Below the pieces are notes generated by a model. It had not been told where the DNA came from and searched no databases. It saw only the letters and a list, made by a program, of their open reading frames with translations. Shown here in pieces: positions 1 through 12,000 of a DNA stretch of 64,000 bases (within the stretch, counting starts at the first letter, position 1; every line of letters begins with the position of its first letter). Source of the DNA: Asterias rubens (lineage: Eukaryota > Echinodermata > Asteroidea > Forcipulatida > Asteriidae). The stretch covers positions 13,493,634-13,557,633 of the forward strand of contig NC_047065.1 of NCBI RefSeq assembly GCF_902459465.1, in the 5' to 3' direction. Position numbers and translations under genes: made by a program.

Positions 1-112
1 CATTAGCCTTTATTCTGTTGTAATGTTGTTCAAGTGCATGATTTAGCAACGTTGTAGGTGTGTTTGTTCTTCATGACCAATTTCACAGAGAGCTGATAAG
101 CTCTAAGTGTTA

Positions 113-236
113 AGTAGGATTTGAAACTTTGTATTGTGGAAATACGATATGGAAACGGTTTGCGGTAACACCGTGTAATGATTATCTCTAAATGAGTTTG
201 GGTGGTTCTGAAAAGAACTAAATTAGGTTTCAACTC
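113..236 (+). repeat. Dispersed repeat with copy near 43 kb
   Basis: The sequence from TAGGATTTGAAAC to TTTCAACTC is similar, with small indels, to 43018-43150 in CEP89 intron 4, and inverted to about 43630-43770. Shared words include GTGGTTCTGAAAAGAAC and GGTAACACC. It looks like one arm of a foldback element. No open frame of note. Confidence 0.6.
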
Positions 237-1175
237 TAGTTTTGATCAGTATGCTCTGATCGTCTTCTGGAGAATTTATCAGCTTGCTATCAATGTTCCT
301 CATAAGATTACAATAGGATGATCTGGCCATAATCTAGATACCTGGCCAAAGTACTGTGTTGTTAAGTCTTTGTGATCAGTCCACACTTAGTTACAGCTTA
401 GCAAATAAATGGGTAGAGTAATTGTACATGTATAAGAAACATGTAATAGGGCCTACTCTCTGTGGAATTCACAGCTCTGTGGAATTCAGGAGTAGGCCCC
501 ATTGGTTTGGTGTAGTGTAGACTCGAGTGTCTGTGATAATATTAACTTCAACTCATCAAATTTTAAAGTGTTTTATTTTAGTTTGTTTGCAAAACACTTC
601 AGGACCACAAGCAAGTTTTTTTTTTCCAATAGCCACCTTGGAAAATTTCTGGAAAACAGGGTCTATAGTTTGGATTCAAGTCTGCCATGTTTTGTTAAAC
701 CTTTCTGCAAGTGGTGATGCAGCTTTTCATGCAGTAAAAACCAGGCTGGTGTGTAAGAGATTACACATAGGTAGACACATTCAACCAGGGGACTTGTAAA
801 CAAACGAGGACAATGGAAGCTTATTGCAAAAAAAAAACACAGCATAACAAAAGAGGGACAGCAGAAGGTCCACCATTGCAGGCGTACACACTTCTGTGTG
901 GGTATTTCTTTTTCAATTTGTCAAAACAGTGTGTAAAAAAGTTAACTAAACTATCTATCTATCTAGTGTTTTTTTTTATTTTGTTGTAATTAATGCATTG
1001 AGTGCCTACTGTATTGTATGTTGCGCTTTATAAGCATTATTATATTATTTTTATTATATAAAGTGTTATAAATGTACCCATAATTTGACACGCGCTCTTT
1101 TTGTACAGAATTAAAATCCTCTAAATATTTCATGCGATTCTCAGAACACAATTAAAACACAAAAATGTATGTGGT

Positions 1176-1199
1176 GGGGGGGGGGGGGGGGGGGGGGGG
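1176..1199 (+). repeat. Poly-G run (24 G)
   Basis: An uninterrupted run of 24 G in otherwise AT-rich sequence. Such runs can form G-quadruplexes and are prone to length error in sequencing, so the exact length is uncertain. Confidence 0.9.
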
Positions 1200-1739
1200 T
1201 TAAACCATGGGTAACCTATTGTGTTTTCATTTTGTTCTGGAAATCTCAGGAATTCTTAAGATGATATTAGGGGGGTACTTCTGTAAAAAGAGAAATTAAT
1301 AGTGTCCTAAAGTATCGAAACATTTATAATAATCTTCGTACTATCAAGCACAATGTTTTGTTTTTAAAATAACAAATAGTTTTCAAAGATATAGAATATT
1401 TATTTAATATATGTGTTGTAAAAGGAAATATTTGTAAGTTAGTTTACTTGCCTCTTCAATTGCAAACAATTTTGTAGTTCTTGTAGATTTTTATTTTAAA
1501 ATATTTTTATCTATATTTTAATAATTTATTTGCCGAAAAATCAAAACATCCTCTAAAGTTCTTTCATTGCAGTTAATGTTAAGATCATAACTAAATTATC
1601 ACATTGTTGAATGTAATCATGACAAAATAAAATAGTGTTCCTATAATCATTTGACTGAATTCAAGTGACTTGTAGAGTTTTTAAATTTCTTATATGTATT
1701 GAAAAAATAAATATTTGTAAGTTAGTTAACTTGCCTATT

Positions 1740-2065
1740 AAAGACAGTGGACACTATTGGTAATTACCCAAAATAATTATTAGCATAAAACCTTTTTTGG
1801 TGATGAGTAATTGGGAGAGGTTGATGGTATAAAACATTGTGAGAAACGGCTCCCTCTGAAGTGCCGTAGTTTTCGAGAAAGAAATAAATTTTCACGATTT
1901 CGATTTTGAGACCTCAGATTTAGAACTTGAGGTCTCGAAATCAACCATCTAAATGCACACAACTTCGTGTGACGGGTGTTTTTTACCTTCATTGTTATCT
2001 CGCAAGTTCGATGACCGATTGAGCTCAAATTTTCACAGGTTTGTTACTTTATGCATATTATGTTG
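1740..2065 (+). mobile_element. TTAA-group MITE B1, right end missing
   Basis: The left end reads AAGACAGTGGACACTATTGG, followed by the family interior (ACATTGTGAGAAACGGCTCC, the GAGACCTCAGATTTAGAAC palindrome, TTTTCACAGGTTTGTTA). It stops near TATGCATATTATGTTG without the terminal inverted repeat, so this copy is truncated. It sits between two copies of a direct repeat (1601-1663 and 2068-2129). Confidence 0.8.
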
Positions 2066-3020
2066 AAACATTGTTGGAAGTAAACATGACAAAATAAAAT
2101 AGTGTGCCTAAACATGTGACTGAATTCAATCGTGTCTTTTGAAGTTGTTAAATTGCTTGTCCGTGCCACCCTACTGCCCTTGTATTTGTTTATTTTTGAG
2201 AAAGTGTACGTTTTACACGGAGGTAGTTCCATGATTTTTATTAACCAATATTTTGAAAAAGGCTGTTTAGTTTGGACTAGTGGGCCGGTTGCACTTCACA
2301 AAATAGACAAATATTTTGTACACAAAACTGATGACAATGTATGTATATGCCCTCCATTATTTCTGAATAACAATTTTTGTTGAGGATAGTTTGATTCATT
2401 GCTCGGTAATTATGACAAGTTTACACAGTCTGGGGGTTCATTGCTTCACTTTCGAGGAGACTTCTTGAAAGGCTTGGCCGATGGTCTGATGGGATGTAGA
2501 GAAGTGCTTAATGAAAACCGGGTTTTGACATATATTTAGGAGTGTGTTACTTTATGGGTCCAAATGGTTGACCTTTGAAAAATTAAAAAGAAATCAAAAG
2601 TTCAGTTCTCCAAAAATATACGTTGTTTTTCAATGGGCTGAGAGACTTTAACAATTGCTTTTAAGCATGTTTGAATATTTTGATGTGGAGTTTGCATCAT
2701 CTGTGTCTGTATTTTTACCAGAGGTGAGTCTGCCGCCACCTATCGACAGAGTAGAGACAACTGATAAAGTGATGGGTTGATGATAAAAACAACAGTCGGT
2801 GGGTTGTTGACTTGTACATAGTAGTAGCAAAAACTACAATTTATGCGCTGTTGACACGTTGTGTCAGAAGCTGTGAGATCGCTTTGTTGTGATTTAGACC
2901 TTCTACTTCATTCCTCCACGGTTTAAACATGTTTTTATTTCAGTTGGCTTGATTTACTGGGGACGGATCCAACACATACAACTTTTTACAAGTTCGATCA
3001 AGGAATTGAAGGAAGCAGCC

Positions 3021-6000
3021 ATGTTTGATCAACTCAGACAGAAGTTTCATCATGTCCAGCAAGATCTGTCAGCAGGGTAATTAGGCCTTTACATAATAAG
3101 CATATACTTTTTACAATACTGTTGTCACACTGGGCTAGTACAGACCATGTACATACTAGGTGATATTCTGTGTACGGGACCTTCTGTACATTTTGTATAA
3201 GAATCCTACCTTCATGCTCAAAGTCAAACAGGGCACCACAGCAAATTAATTAGGACAAAATTGCTGTGCGAGCATGCTGTGATGTGGGTTATTTTTAAAG
3301 GCAGTGTCACTATATGGATTGGAAAAGTTTCCGTATGGCGCCACCACTTTTTCATTCGAAATAAAATAATATAGTATCTAATTTACCTGATTGATATATC
3401 CCTTTTTGTAAAAATGAGTGAAAAAGTGGTGGCGCCATACGGAAAGTTATCCTATGGATTAGTATTAAAAATTGCTCAAAATAGTTGTTAGTTTTGTTAG
3501 CACAAAAACTTCCTGGGTAACGAGTAATGGAGAGCTGTTGATAGTGTAAAACATTGTGAGGCTCCCTCTGTCTCTGAACGTTTTCAAGATCTGAGTAGAG
3601 CAAGTAATTTTCCACGAATTTGATATCGAGACCAGGCATGGGTATGATCAGCTCAGTCGGAGCATGGTCGGAGCTAGAATCAGAATTTGAGGTCTCAAAT
3701 TCAAAAGCATCTGAAAGCACACAACTTGTGGCAAGGATGTTTTTTCTTTCATTATTATCTCGCAACTTCAACAACCAATTGAGCTCAAATTTTCACAATC
3801 ACACGTTTGTTATTTTATGCATTTAGTATAGATTCACCAAGTGAGAAGACTGGTCTTTGACAATTACCAATAGTGTCCACTGTCTTTAACTTAAACATAT
3901 AAGTACTAAGGCCTGATACCTAGTTCAGTAATTTTCAACATGTTGAAGTGAATAAATTTCTAACATCATTTCTTCTATATCATTTTACAGGTTGAAGACC
4001 CTGAGCACCCGAGCGAAGGAAGTCAAAATACCTCGAAGGTATGACCAGACAATTTTTGTCCCTTTCATCAGAAGAATCACTGATTTTGTATTTGTGCCGA
4101 ACGTTTCCCATCCAATATGAGTTTCCAGCCAGGGGTCCATTTCATAGCTCCATGTTCACAAAGAGTTAGGACTAGTCCTAACTTAGGACTATTCCTAGGA
4201 GGTATAGGGCCTACAAAATGTATGGCTCATCTTAAGTTAAGTCGAGTAACTCGTCCTAACTCATCCTAAGTTAGGTAGAGTAACTCGTCCCAGTCTCAAG
4301 CAAATTTAGACCACAGCCCCAGGCCAGTAATTTTAGCATCAGGCCAGTAACTCATGACAGGAATAGTCCAGCTGTCTTTCGTTTTTGTTTTAAATTAGGC
4401 CTAAATGTCGACTTTCAGCTTGATGATGATAAATCTCTTTTCAAGTTTCAGCTCTTTTGAGTATTGAAATAATTTTTACCGTTGTAAATGCAAACGAGAT
4501 TTAGTCTTTAGTGCCCGGTCAAATTAAAACTGTGTAGGTACTTTTGTTTTTTCTCTTTTAAATTTTTGTATAGTAAAAGAATATCTGGTCCATTCCAGTA
4601 AACAAATTCTGTGAAAAGCACAACCTAGAATCATCTTTTAAAGATCAGTTGTCAGTTTTGCCTTGTTTGTAACGTGACACACTTTGCTCATCAAGTAAGA
4701 TTGCTTTGCAGTTGTATCAATCTTAACACTTAGTTGTGAAATCAAGCCTTAATGTGAAGGGGTACACAGATTACTGTTATATAAAATCTGTGTCTATTTT
4801 TACTAAGTTTGATTTTGACTGTACTCTTAAAACACCATATGGCCCCAGGTTATGAAAGGTTTGTTTCGAATGCCCTTTTAAGTTCTTCTTTTCATTTCCA
4901 TTTTAAAACAGGGAAGAATTGTCAGCTTTGAAGAAAGATAAGTGAGTATGATTCGACGTCCGATATTTTGATTTCAAAACTTCATGTTAACTTAAGCCTG
5001 TTTCATACTTCCTGCAAATGCGAATGCGATGCGAGTTTGACGTATATATGACATCACAACTCTTCTCTTGCAGCGGTATTCGCAAGTGAGTTGAGCAAAG
5101 TTAAACTGCTGCAGAGTATTTGTTGCGAATTTGTGACGTCAACATTCGCTTCGCATTCGCAGGAAGTATGAACCTGGGGCCAATTTCGCAAAGCATTAAA
5201 ATTCATCGCAAGACAAACTGTCAGTATTACTATAGTGATTTGTATTGTGACATCACACTTTACATAGCAACTACGATTGATTTGCAGTTACGATCAATCT
5301 TAGTTCTGTGAAATCGGCCCCAGGCTTTACTTCATGTAACCATTCTAATGCTTTCTTTGGGACCACTGTTATTCATCTAACATCCTAGTATTGATGGCTA
5401 GACTCGATTGCAGACCTCCATGGTTCACTTAATATTCGTTTTTCTCTCTCTCAATTCATGTAACTAGGAACCTACATAAATAAAATAATAAAACCAGCTC
5501 TTATAGCGCAATTCCAAAAAATGATCAATGCGCTTTACACACAAAACAATAGCAAAGTTGTGCTTCTAAAATAGATCCCTCTGCACTGTCTCATTGTTTG
5601 CATCTAGTTCTTGAAATCTATAGGCCTAAAAGATTTTTTTAAAGGCAGTGGACACTATTGGTAATTGTCGAAGACTATAGCCATCACAGTTGGTGTATCT
5701 CAACATATGCATAAAATAACAAACCTGTGAAAATTTGAGCTCAATCGGTCATCAAAGTTGCAAGATAATAATGAGTTGTGTGTGTTTAGAGGGTTGATTA
5801 CGAGACCTCAAGTTCTAAATCTGAGGTCTCGAAATCAAATTCGTGGAAAATTACTTCTTTTTTGAAAACTATGGCACTTCAGAGGGTGCCGTTTCTCACA
5901 ATGTTTTATACCATCAACCTCTCCCCATTACTCGTTACCAAGAAAAGTTTTATGCTAATAATTATTTTGAGTAATTACCAATAGTGTCCACTGTCTTAAA

Positions 6001-9000
6001 ATTTGTATGGACCTGTTTTGATTGATAGTGATACTGTAGAAAATAAATGTAACTTGAATCAGGGCCAGATATCTTCCTCCAGTTTGGGCAGTTCATGAAG
6101 CCAAAATCATGAGATCAAAATCTATAGCATTCCATTTTTTTATATATTTTTTTTCAAGGTATAGTCCATAAAAATATGACATTTTTTTTATCTCCCCGAA
6201 CACAGTCGTCCAGCAGTACCCCAAGTCTGCAATCATGACGCTGGAGCAGAGCTTCTGGACAGGTATGAACACAATAACCGTACATCATTCAGGCCAGATG
6301 ATACCTCAAATTCCTCCATGCCCCTAGTTGTTGCCTTGGTGCCCCTTGTAACACAGTAGAAGTGCAAATTTCCCTTTCACATGTGCCCTTTAGGCCCTAC
6401 TGATATTGAAACCAAGAATTTCTCATCAATGAACATAATCATTACAGGTGGCAAGCCTGAGGAAACCTGTAAACAAGGGTGCTCGCTATGTGAACCAGAA
6501 ACACCAAGGTTAACCTCTACTCTTCCACGATGAATGTGTTCTGGGTTCTTTTACCTGCACTTTCAATCCTAGTACATGGTACCTACATGTATGGCTTAAT
6601 GTCCCATCTGAAGGACAAGGCAATTATGGTTAGCCATCTTGCTCAAGGAAACAAGTTCTACAACAGGGACTCAATTCCACACTTAGCTGGTCAGAAACAC
6701 CAGAGCTTGAGTTAAGCCCGGTTCATACTTCCTGCGAATGCGAACCGATTTGGATTGAATTCGACGTCACAACCCCTTTTTTTTACGCTGTGAATATTCG
6801 CAAAAGTTGAGCACTGTACAACTGCTGCAAATTATTCGTTGAAAATTTGTGACATCAACATACGTATCACATTCGCAGGAAGTTATGAACCAGGCTTTAG
6901 GATTGGGTTTTCAGTCTCTACCGGACATGAGAGTTTTCCCTGGATTATCTGGGGTTTTCCTTCCATACCTAAATTTGAAGCTTTTTTAGAAATTCCTTGA
7001 TTTCACAACCATATAATAAATGAAATTAAACAAAATGAAAGTGCCGGACCACAAAATAATATTCCCTGTGCTGTTTTCTTTGTAGGTATCAGCGGATATG
7101 GAGTGAACTACATCAAGAGATTGAGGCATCAGCTGAAGAGGCTTCGGTGAGGACATTAAATATTATTACGTTTGTAAAAACCTTAAGGCGTGTCGTGGCG
7201 GAGCAGTCTAGTTCAACGGACCCAAGCTGTTGTGTTGTCAGCAGCAGAGTGTGGTTTCAAGTCCCAGTCATGACACTTGTGCCCTTGTGCCCTTGTGCCC
7301 TTGTGCCCTTGTGCCCTTGTGCAAGGCACTTGACCATAATATTGCTCAGTAAAAAGTTGGGAATGTATTGCATTCTGCTATACAAGCCAAGCTCCTAGTG
7401 GATGATACCCATGCCTAGATCCTTACAGACTGTGAAGGGGGACAGCCCCTTTCAGCCCTAGGGGTAGATGGCAACATGCCCTCTGGTGGCAGTTGATTTA
7501 GGTTGATAGCCCAAATCAGCTAAGTGTAGCCCTCGCGCTGAAGTGGCTTTCCAGTTTTGTGATGTTAAGTGATTTCTCATAAAACTATTTTTTCACTCTG
7601 TATGTGGGTTTAGTCCTGGAATCTTTGAGAGGGCAATGCCATTTTGTAACGGGTGTTTATTTCCATTGAAAACAAATCTTTTTAAAAATCCAATAGGTAC
7701 TTGGAAGAGGCACTAAGGCCAAGACCAGTTCCCAATTTCATAGAGCTGCTAAGCACAAAAATTTGCTTAGCATGAAATTTCTTCCTTGATGTTGATAAAA
7801 ACAGGATTACCAACCAAATTTCCATTTGTTGCATATTGCCTGTTACTGGTATTCGGCTGTTGTTTGAATCCTTGAAAACCATGTAGACATTTGGTTGGTA
7901 ATCCTGTTTTTATCAAGGAAGAAATGTTATGCTAAGCAGTTTTTTGTGCTTAGCAGCTCTTTGAAATTGGGCCCTGTGCAACAGAGGCAAATGTGGCTTC
8001 CGTCAGTTTGCTCTGTCAGTCGAGGAAACTTTGTCTAATTTCAACCCAAAATTTACAGAAGAATTCAGATACGGCACCCATCCTGCTTGGACACACCAGA
8101 ACCAACCCTTTTTCCCAAAAAACTAAAATGTATTATATTTTTACTGCAGGTGATAGATTTACACATCCAACAGGTGTTCTTGAATTATGAGCGGAGAGCT
8201 GAACCGATTGTCCAGTTCCAGAAACAGCTTCAAGATCTACCAAGAGTCGTTGAAAACATCCAGTACCTTACAGCTTCAATTGGTGAGAAAAACCAAATGA
8301 AATGCTCTCAGAATTTTCTTTGTTTAATATTAATTTATACAATTTTATTAATTTTTTCCAACATAACAAAGAATAAGTGATGAAATTTGCATTTTATTAT
8401 AATAATTAAGAAAACACCAGGATATTAGGATAATTGAGTGAGGATCGAGGTCTCCAAGAAGCATTAGCTTGTCGAGTAGAGACCCCACTCGTCACAAAGA
8501 ACAATACAGCAATATGAGAACACTATTACAACTTAATTACAACTTAGATATTGGTATTGCTAGTATAAAGTAAACTGCAGGTTGGAATAAAAGTTGGCCT
8601 GCTCAGACAAATACTTGCTAATTAATTGAGTTTTTAATTTCCGCTCGAATAAAAGCAAACTCGGTATATCTCGAAAAGGTATTCAAGGATTTCCACAGAA
8701 TAGGCCCTTCATGTTTGACACCTTGTGGAGTTAGTGTTGTACGAGCATAACCTATGTCACCCATGACGTCAATTACATGTAGGATTACCCACAGAGCCTG
8801 TACTGGACTTTACGCTTACAGCCCATAAACTCAAATGCTTACAGTGCAGCGGTCAAGCGCACCTGGTGTTTTTGGTCAGCAGAGTGTGGGTTTGTGTCCT
8901 GATCATGACATTTGTCTTCTTACTGCTTTATCGTTCGGATATGACATAAAGCCATTGGCCCTGTGTGTTGTGTTAAATACATAAAGAAACACAGTACACT

Positions 9001-12000
9001 TGTCGCTAAGAGAAGGGGTTCATTTTTTTTATTGCCTTTTTACAGGGAAGTTAGAGGGTGAGTTCGAAGAGATGGAGTCGATGCTCTCCGGATTCCAAGA
9101 TCTTATCGACCATTGCGAACTTCTCCGGAACAAACAAACGCAGACGGCAGAGCTGGCAAGATACACTCAGCAAAAAATGTATTTACCATATTTTGTTCAA
9201 TTACCGGTAGTCTTTGTTTTATTTTATTCAATTAGTTTATTCCCTAGCACTGTCTGGCCATTCAGCCATTTACCATATTTTATTCAATTACCGGTAGTCT
9301 TTGTTTTATTTTATTCAATTAGTTTATTCCCTAGCACTGTCTTGCCATTCAGCCCGGCCCTTGCATGGCAAAACACTAACAGCCATGTAAGATCATTTCT
9401 GGGTTAATTGAGGGCGCTTTTCCCATTTCAAAGTTGCAAAGGTCTACTACATATGTATGGATGTGGCCCATCTCTGTCCTCTTTTTACTCTTTGATCATC
9501 ACATCATTTTTCAAGTTTGCCATGAAAGGGTTGCACGGGTCCTTAGTGATAAACTTTGCACAGGTCCTTAGTGATAAACTTTGCACGGGTCCTTAGTGAT
9601 AAACTTTGCCAGTCTGCAGTATGATATCATTTGATAATGCATCTACACAGTGCAGTCCACCCTCCTATTGTTTGTCCATTCAATATCGCCAACTGTGGTT
9701 TTGAACGATAGATGAACTGTGCGAAACTGCAATGTGACATCAAGTTGTAATGCCTACACAGTGCAGTCAGCCCCCCCTACAGTTTGACCTTTCAGTTTCA
9801 ATCAGAAGCTATGCAAGCCCACAGTATAATATCATGTGGTGATTGTATCTACACAGTACACAGTTAACCCTCTTACTTTCTGACCATTGAATATCACCGC
9901 CTGTGGTTATGAGTTAATACAAACACTAGACAAGACTGCCATATGATTTCACAGGGTGAATGCATCTAAACATACACACACAATGTAAGGTTTTGTTGGT
10001 CTTTGTCAGCAGTTATAACTGTTGTTAACACAATGACAAAATAAAAATGTGGCTCTGATGGGGTTTTTGCCTTAATTTTTTGTTTTTCATTTTTTTGTGT
10101 TTCAGGAAAGAAGAGGAACTAATGAAAGGTAAGGAATGTTTCTTGAAAACAAAAAGGAATGAGCCATTTGCGAGTTAGATTTGAATAATGTCTGGTACCG
10201 GTATTATGACTTGCTACATGTAAGTCACAAGTAACCTTAAATTTGAATTCCTCAGACTATAGAGACAGTTGCTATGTCAAATGGTTCAGGGCAAGCTTAT
10301 GGCAACCTCCAGATAAGCAGACCCTGGCACCATTGTGCAATACACATCCATTCAGAATTGTGTATGGGTGTTCACCGTGTCTTACGTAACTACGCAAAAG
10401 CTTGCCCCGAATCATGTGACATAGCAACTGTCTCTATAGTCTGATGATTTCAAATTCAATTGTTATACCTCGGTAACAAACTGTGAAGTTTGATTGGTCG
10501 AAAACCAATCATGTGACGCGCAACAAAAACGCATGTTACATGGCTCGACGGGCCGGGTAACATGAAAAGTGATGTACACCGGTGTACATCACCTTGATCG
10601 TTCCCAGCGTTGGTCGATTTCCAGCTCTGTGTTGAAACGTCTGCGGGTTTCGAGGGAGTTGTTTCTTGTTCGTCTGCTCATTAAACAATGAACGTTGTAA
10701 TAATGTTTGAAGATGACAACAGAACTTCGAGAAGAGGAATAACAATTATATAAATATAAAGGTATAACAAAACAATTGTTGCACGCTGTGACTGGGGTCC
10801 ATGGGTTTTGTACACCCTCGGTAGCAAATGGCACCCTCGGCTTCGCCTCGGGTTCCATTTCGCCCCTCGAGTGTACAAAACGCCATGGACCCCGTCACAG
10901 CGTGCAACAATTGTATATTGTTTACCTCGGTAACAAACTGTGAAGTTTGATTGGTCGAGAACCAATCATGGGACGCGCAACAAAATGCATGTTACATGGC
11001 TCGATGGGCCGGGTAACTCGGGCTCCATTTACCCCCTCGAGTGAACAAAATGCCATGGAACCCGTCACAGCGTGCAACAATTGTATAGCGGTAACTTGCT
11101 ATCAAGCACGTCACTGTTCCAGACAATATTCAAATCTAACGCGCAAATGGCTTTTTGAGTTGATACCTTATTGTCATTTCAAGGATTTTACCGATTCTTC
11201 CGTTTCATTGATTCACCAATCAACCTTTTTTTCTTTCACTTCTTCAGGTCGTCTTCAAGAGGAATATGAGCAAAGCGTCCGCCTCAAGGAAGAATCCCAG
11301 AAAGCTGGTAAGATGGAGAGGCAGAAAGCTTTCCAAGACGTCTTTGCAGCCGACATGGATCATTACAGAACGCATGGTGAAATGCAACGTAAGTATAACC
11401 TTAAAGGCAGTGTAAACCTGTGGTGTTTCTGTTTCTCTCTTTTGTTTTGGTACCATAACAAGCTGCAAAATACTTCAATTATATTTTGTCTTACTCTTAG
11501 CCATTTACTCTGCACAGCAAATTTTGAAATAATTTGGGTCGAACTGAGAAGATTTTACTCGAGCGGGACTTGAACTTGCAGTTTCTAGCCCTAATGGTGG
11601 CAGTCTCCATATTTCACCCAAATCTTTGTTTGGGGTAACAGTCAGAAGCCATTTAATCTGACTGCAGTATCCTTTTAAGCCTCTAGCCACCGAGCTAGCT
11701 CTGGATGGTGTAGTGGCAATGCAAAGGTTGTGGTTTCGAATCCCACTCAAGTGATTTGCCTGTTTTTTTTACAGAACTCGGGAAAGTGCTGATTATACAG
11801 TGCTTGAAGACAGTGGACACTATTGGTATTATGTCAAAGACCAGTCTTCTCACTTGGTGTATATTAACATATGCATAAAATAATAAACCTTTGAAAATTT
11901 GAGCTCGATTGGTTGTCAGAGTTGCGAGATAACTATGAAAGAAAAAAAACACCCTTGTCACACGAATGTGTGCTTTTAGATGCTTGATTTCGAGACCGCA

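Larger units (their letters stand above)
1..2943. other. AT-rich region upstream of dysbindin coding exon 1
   Basis: I recognise no protein-coding exon here; the short open frames lack family resemblance and flanking splice signals. The stretch holds a diverged repeat at 113-236 that recurs at 43018-43165, a retrotransposon-like tail near 990-1050, a run of 24 G at 1176-1199, direct repeats at 1601-1663 and 2068-2129, and a TTAA-type element at 1740-2065. A strong donor-like site (GAG then GTGAGT) at 2723/2724 could end a non-coding leader exon spliced to the acceptor at 2941-2943, but no transcript evidence is available. The true dysbindin promoter may lie here or left of the window. Confidence 0.6.

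Noticed and set aside
3352..3774. 140-codon minus-strand frame
   Set aside because: It runs across a B1 element and its nested MITE, so it is a repeat-derived frame. Similar DFETSxSExEVSKS frames arise in other B1 copies from the GAGACCTC palindrome.
6451..6510. Possible dysbindin exon between an acceptor-like ACAG and a donor-like AAGGTTAAC
   Set aside because: The required phase meets TGA after three codons, and the flanking exons join correctly and match human dysbindin without it.
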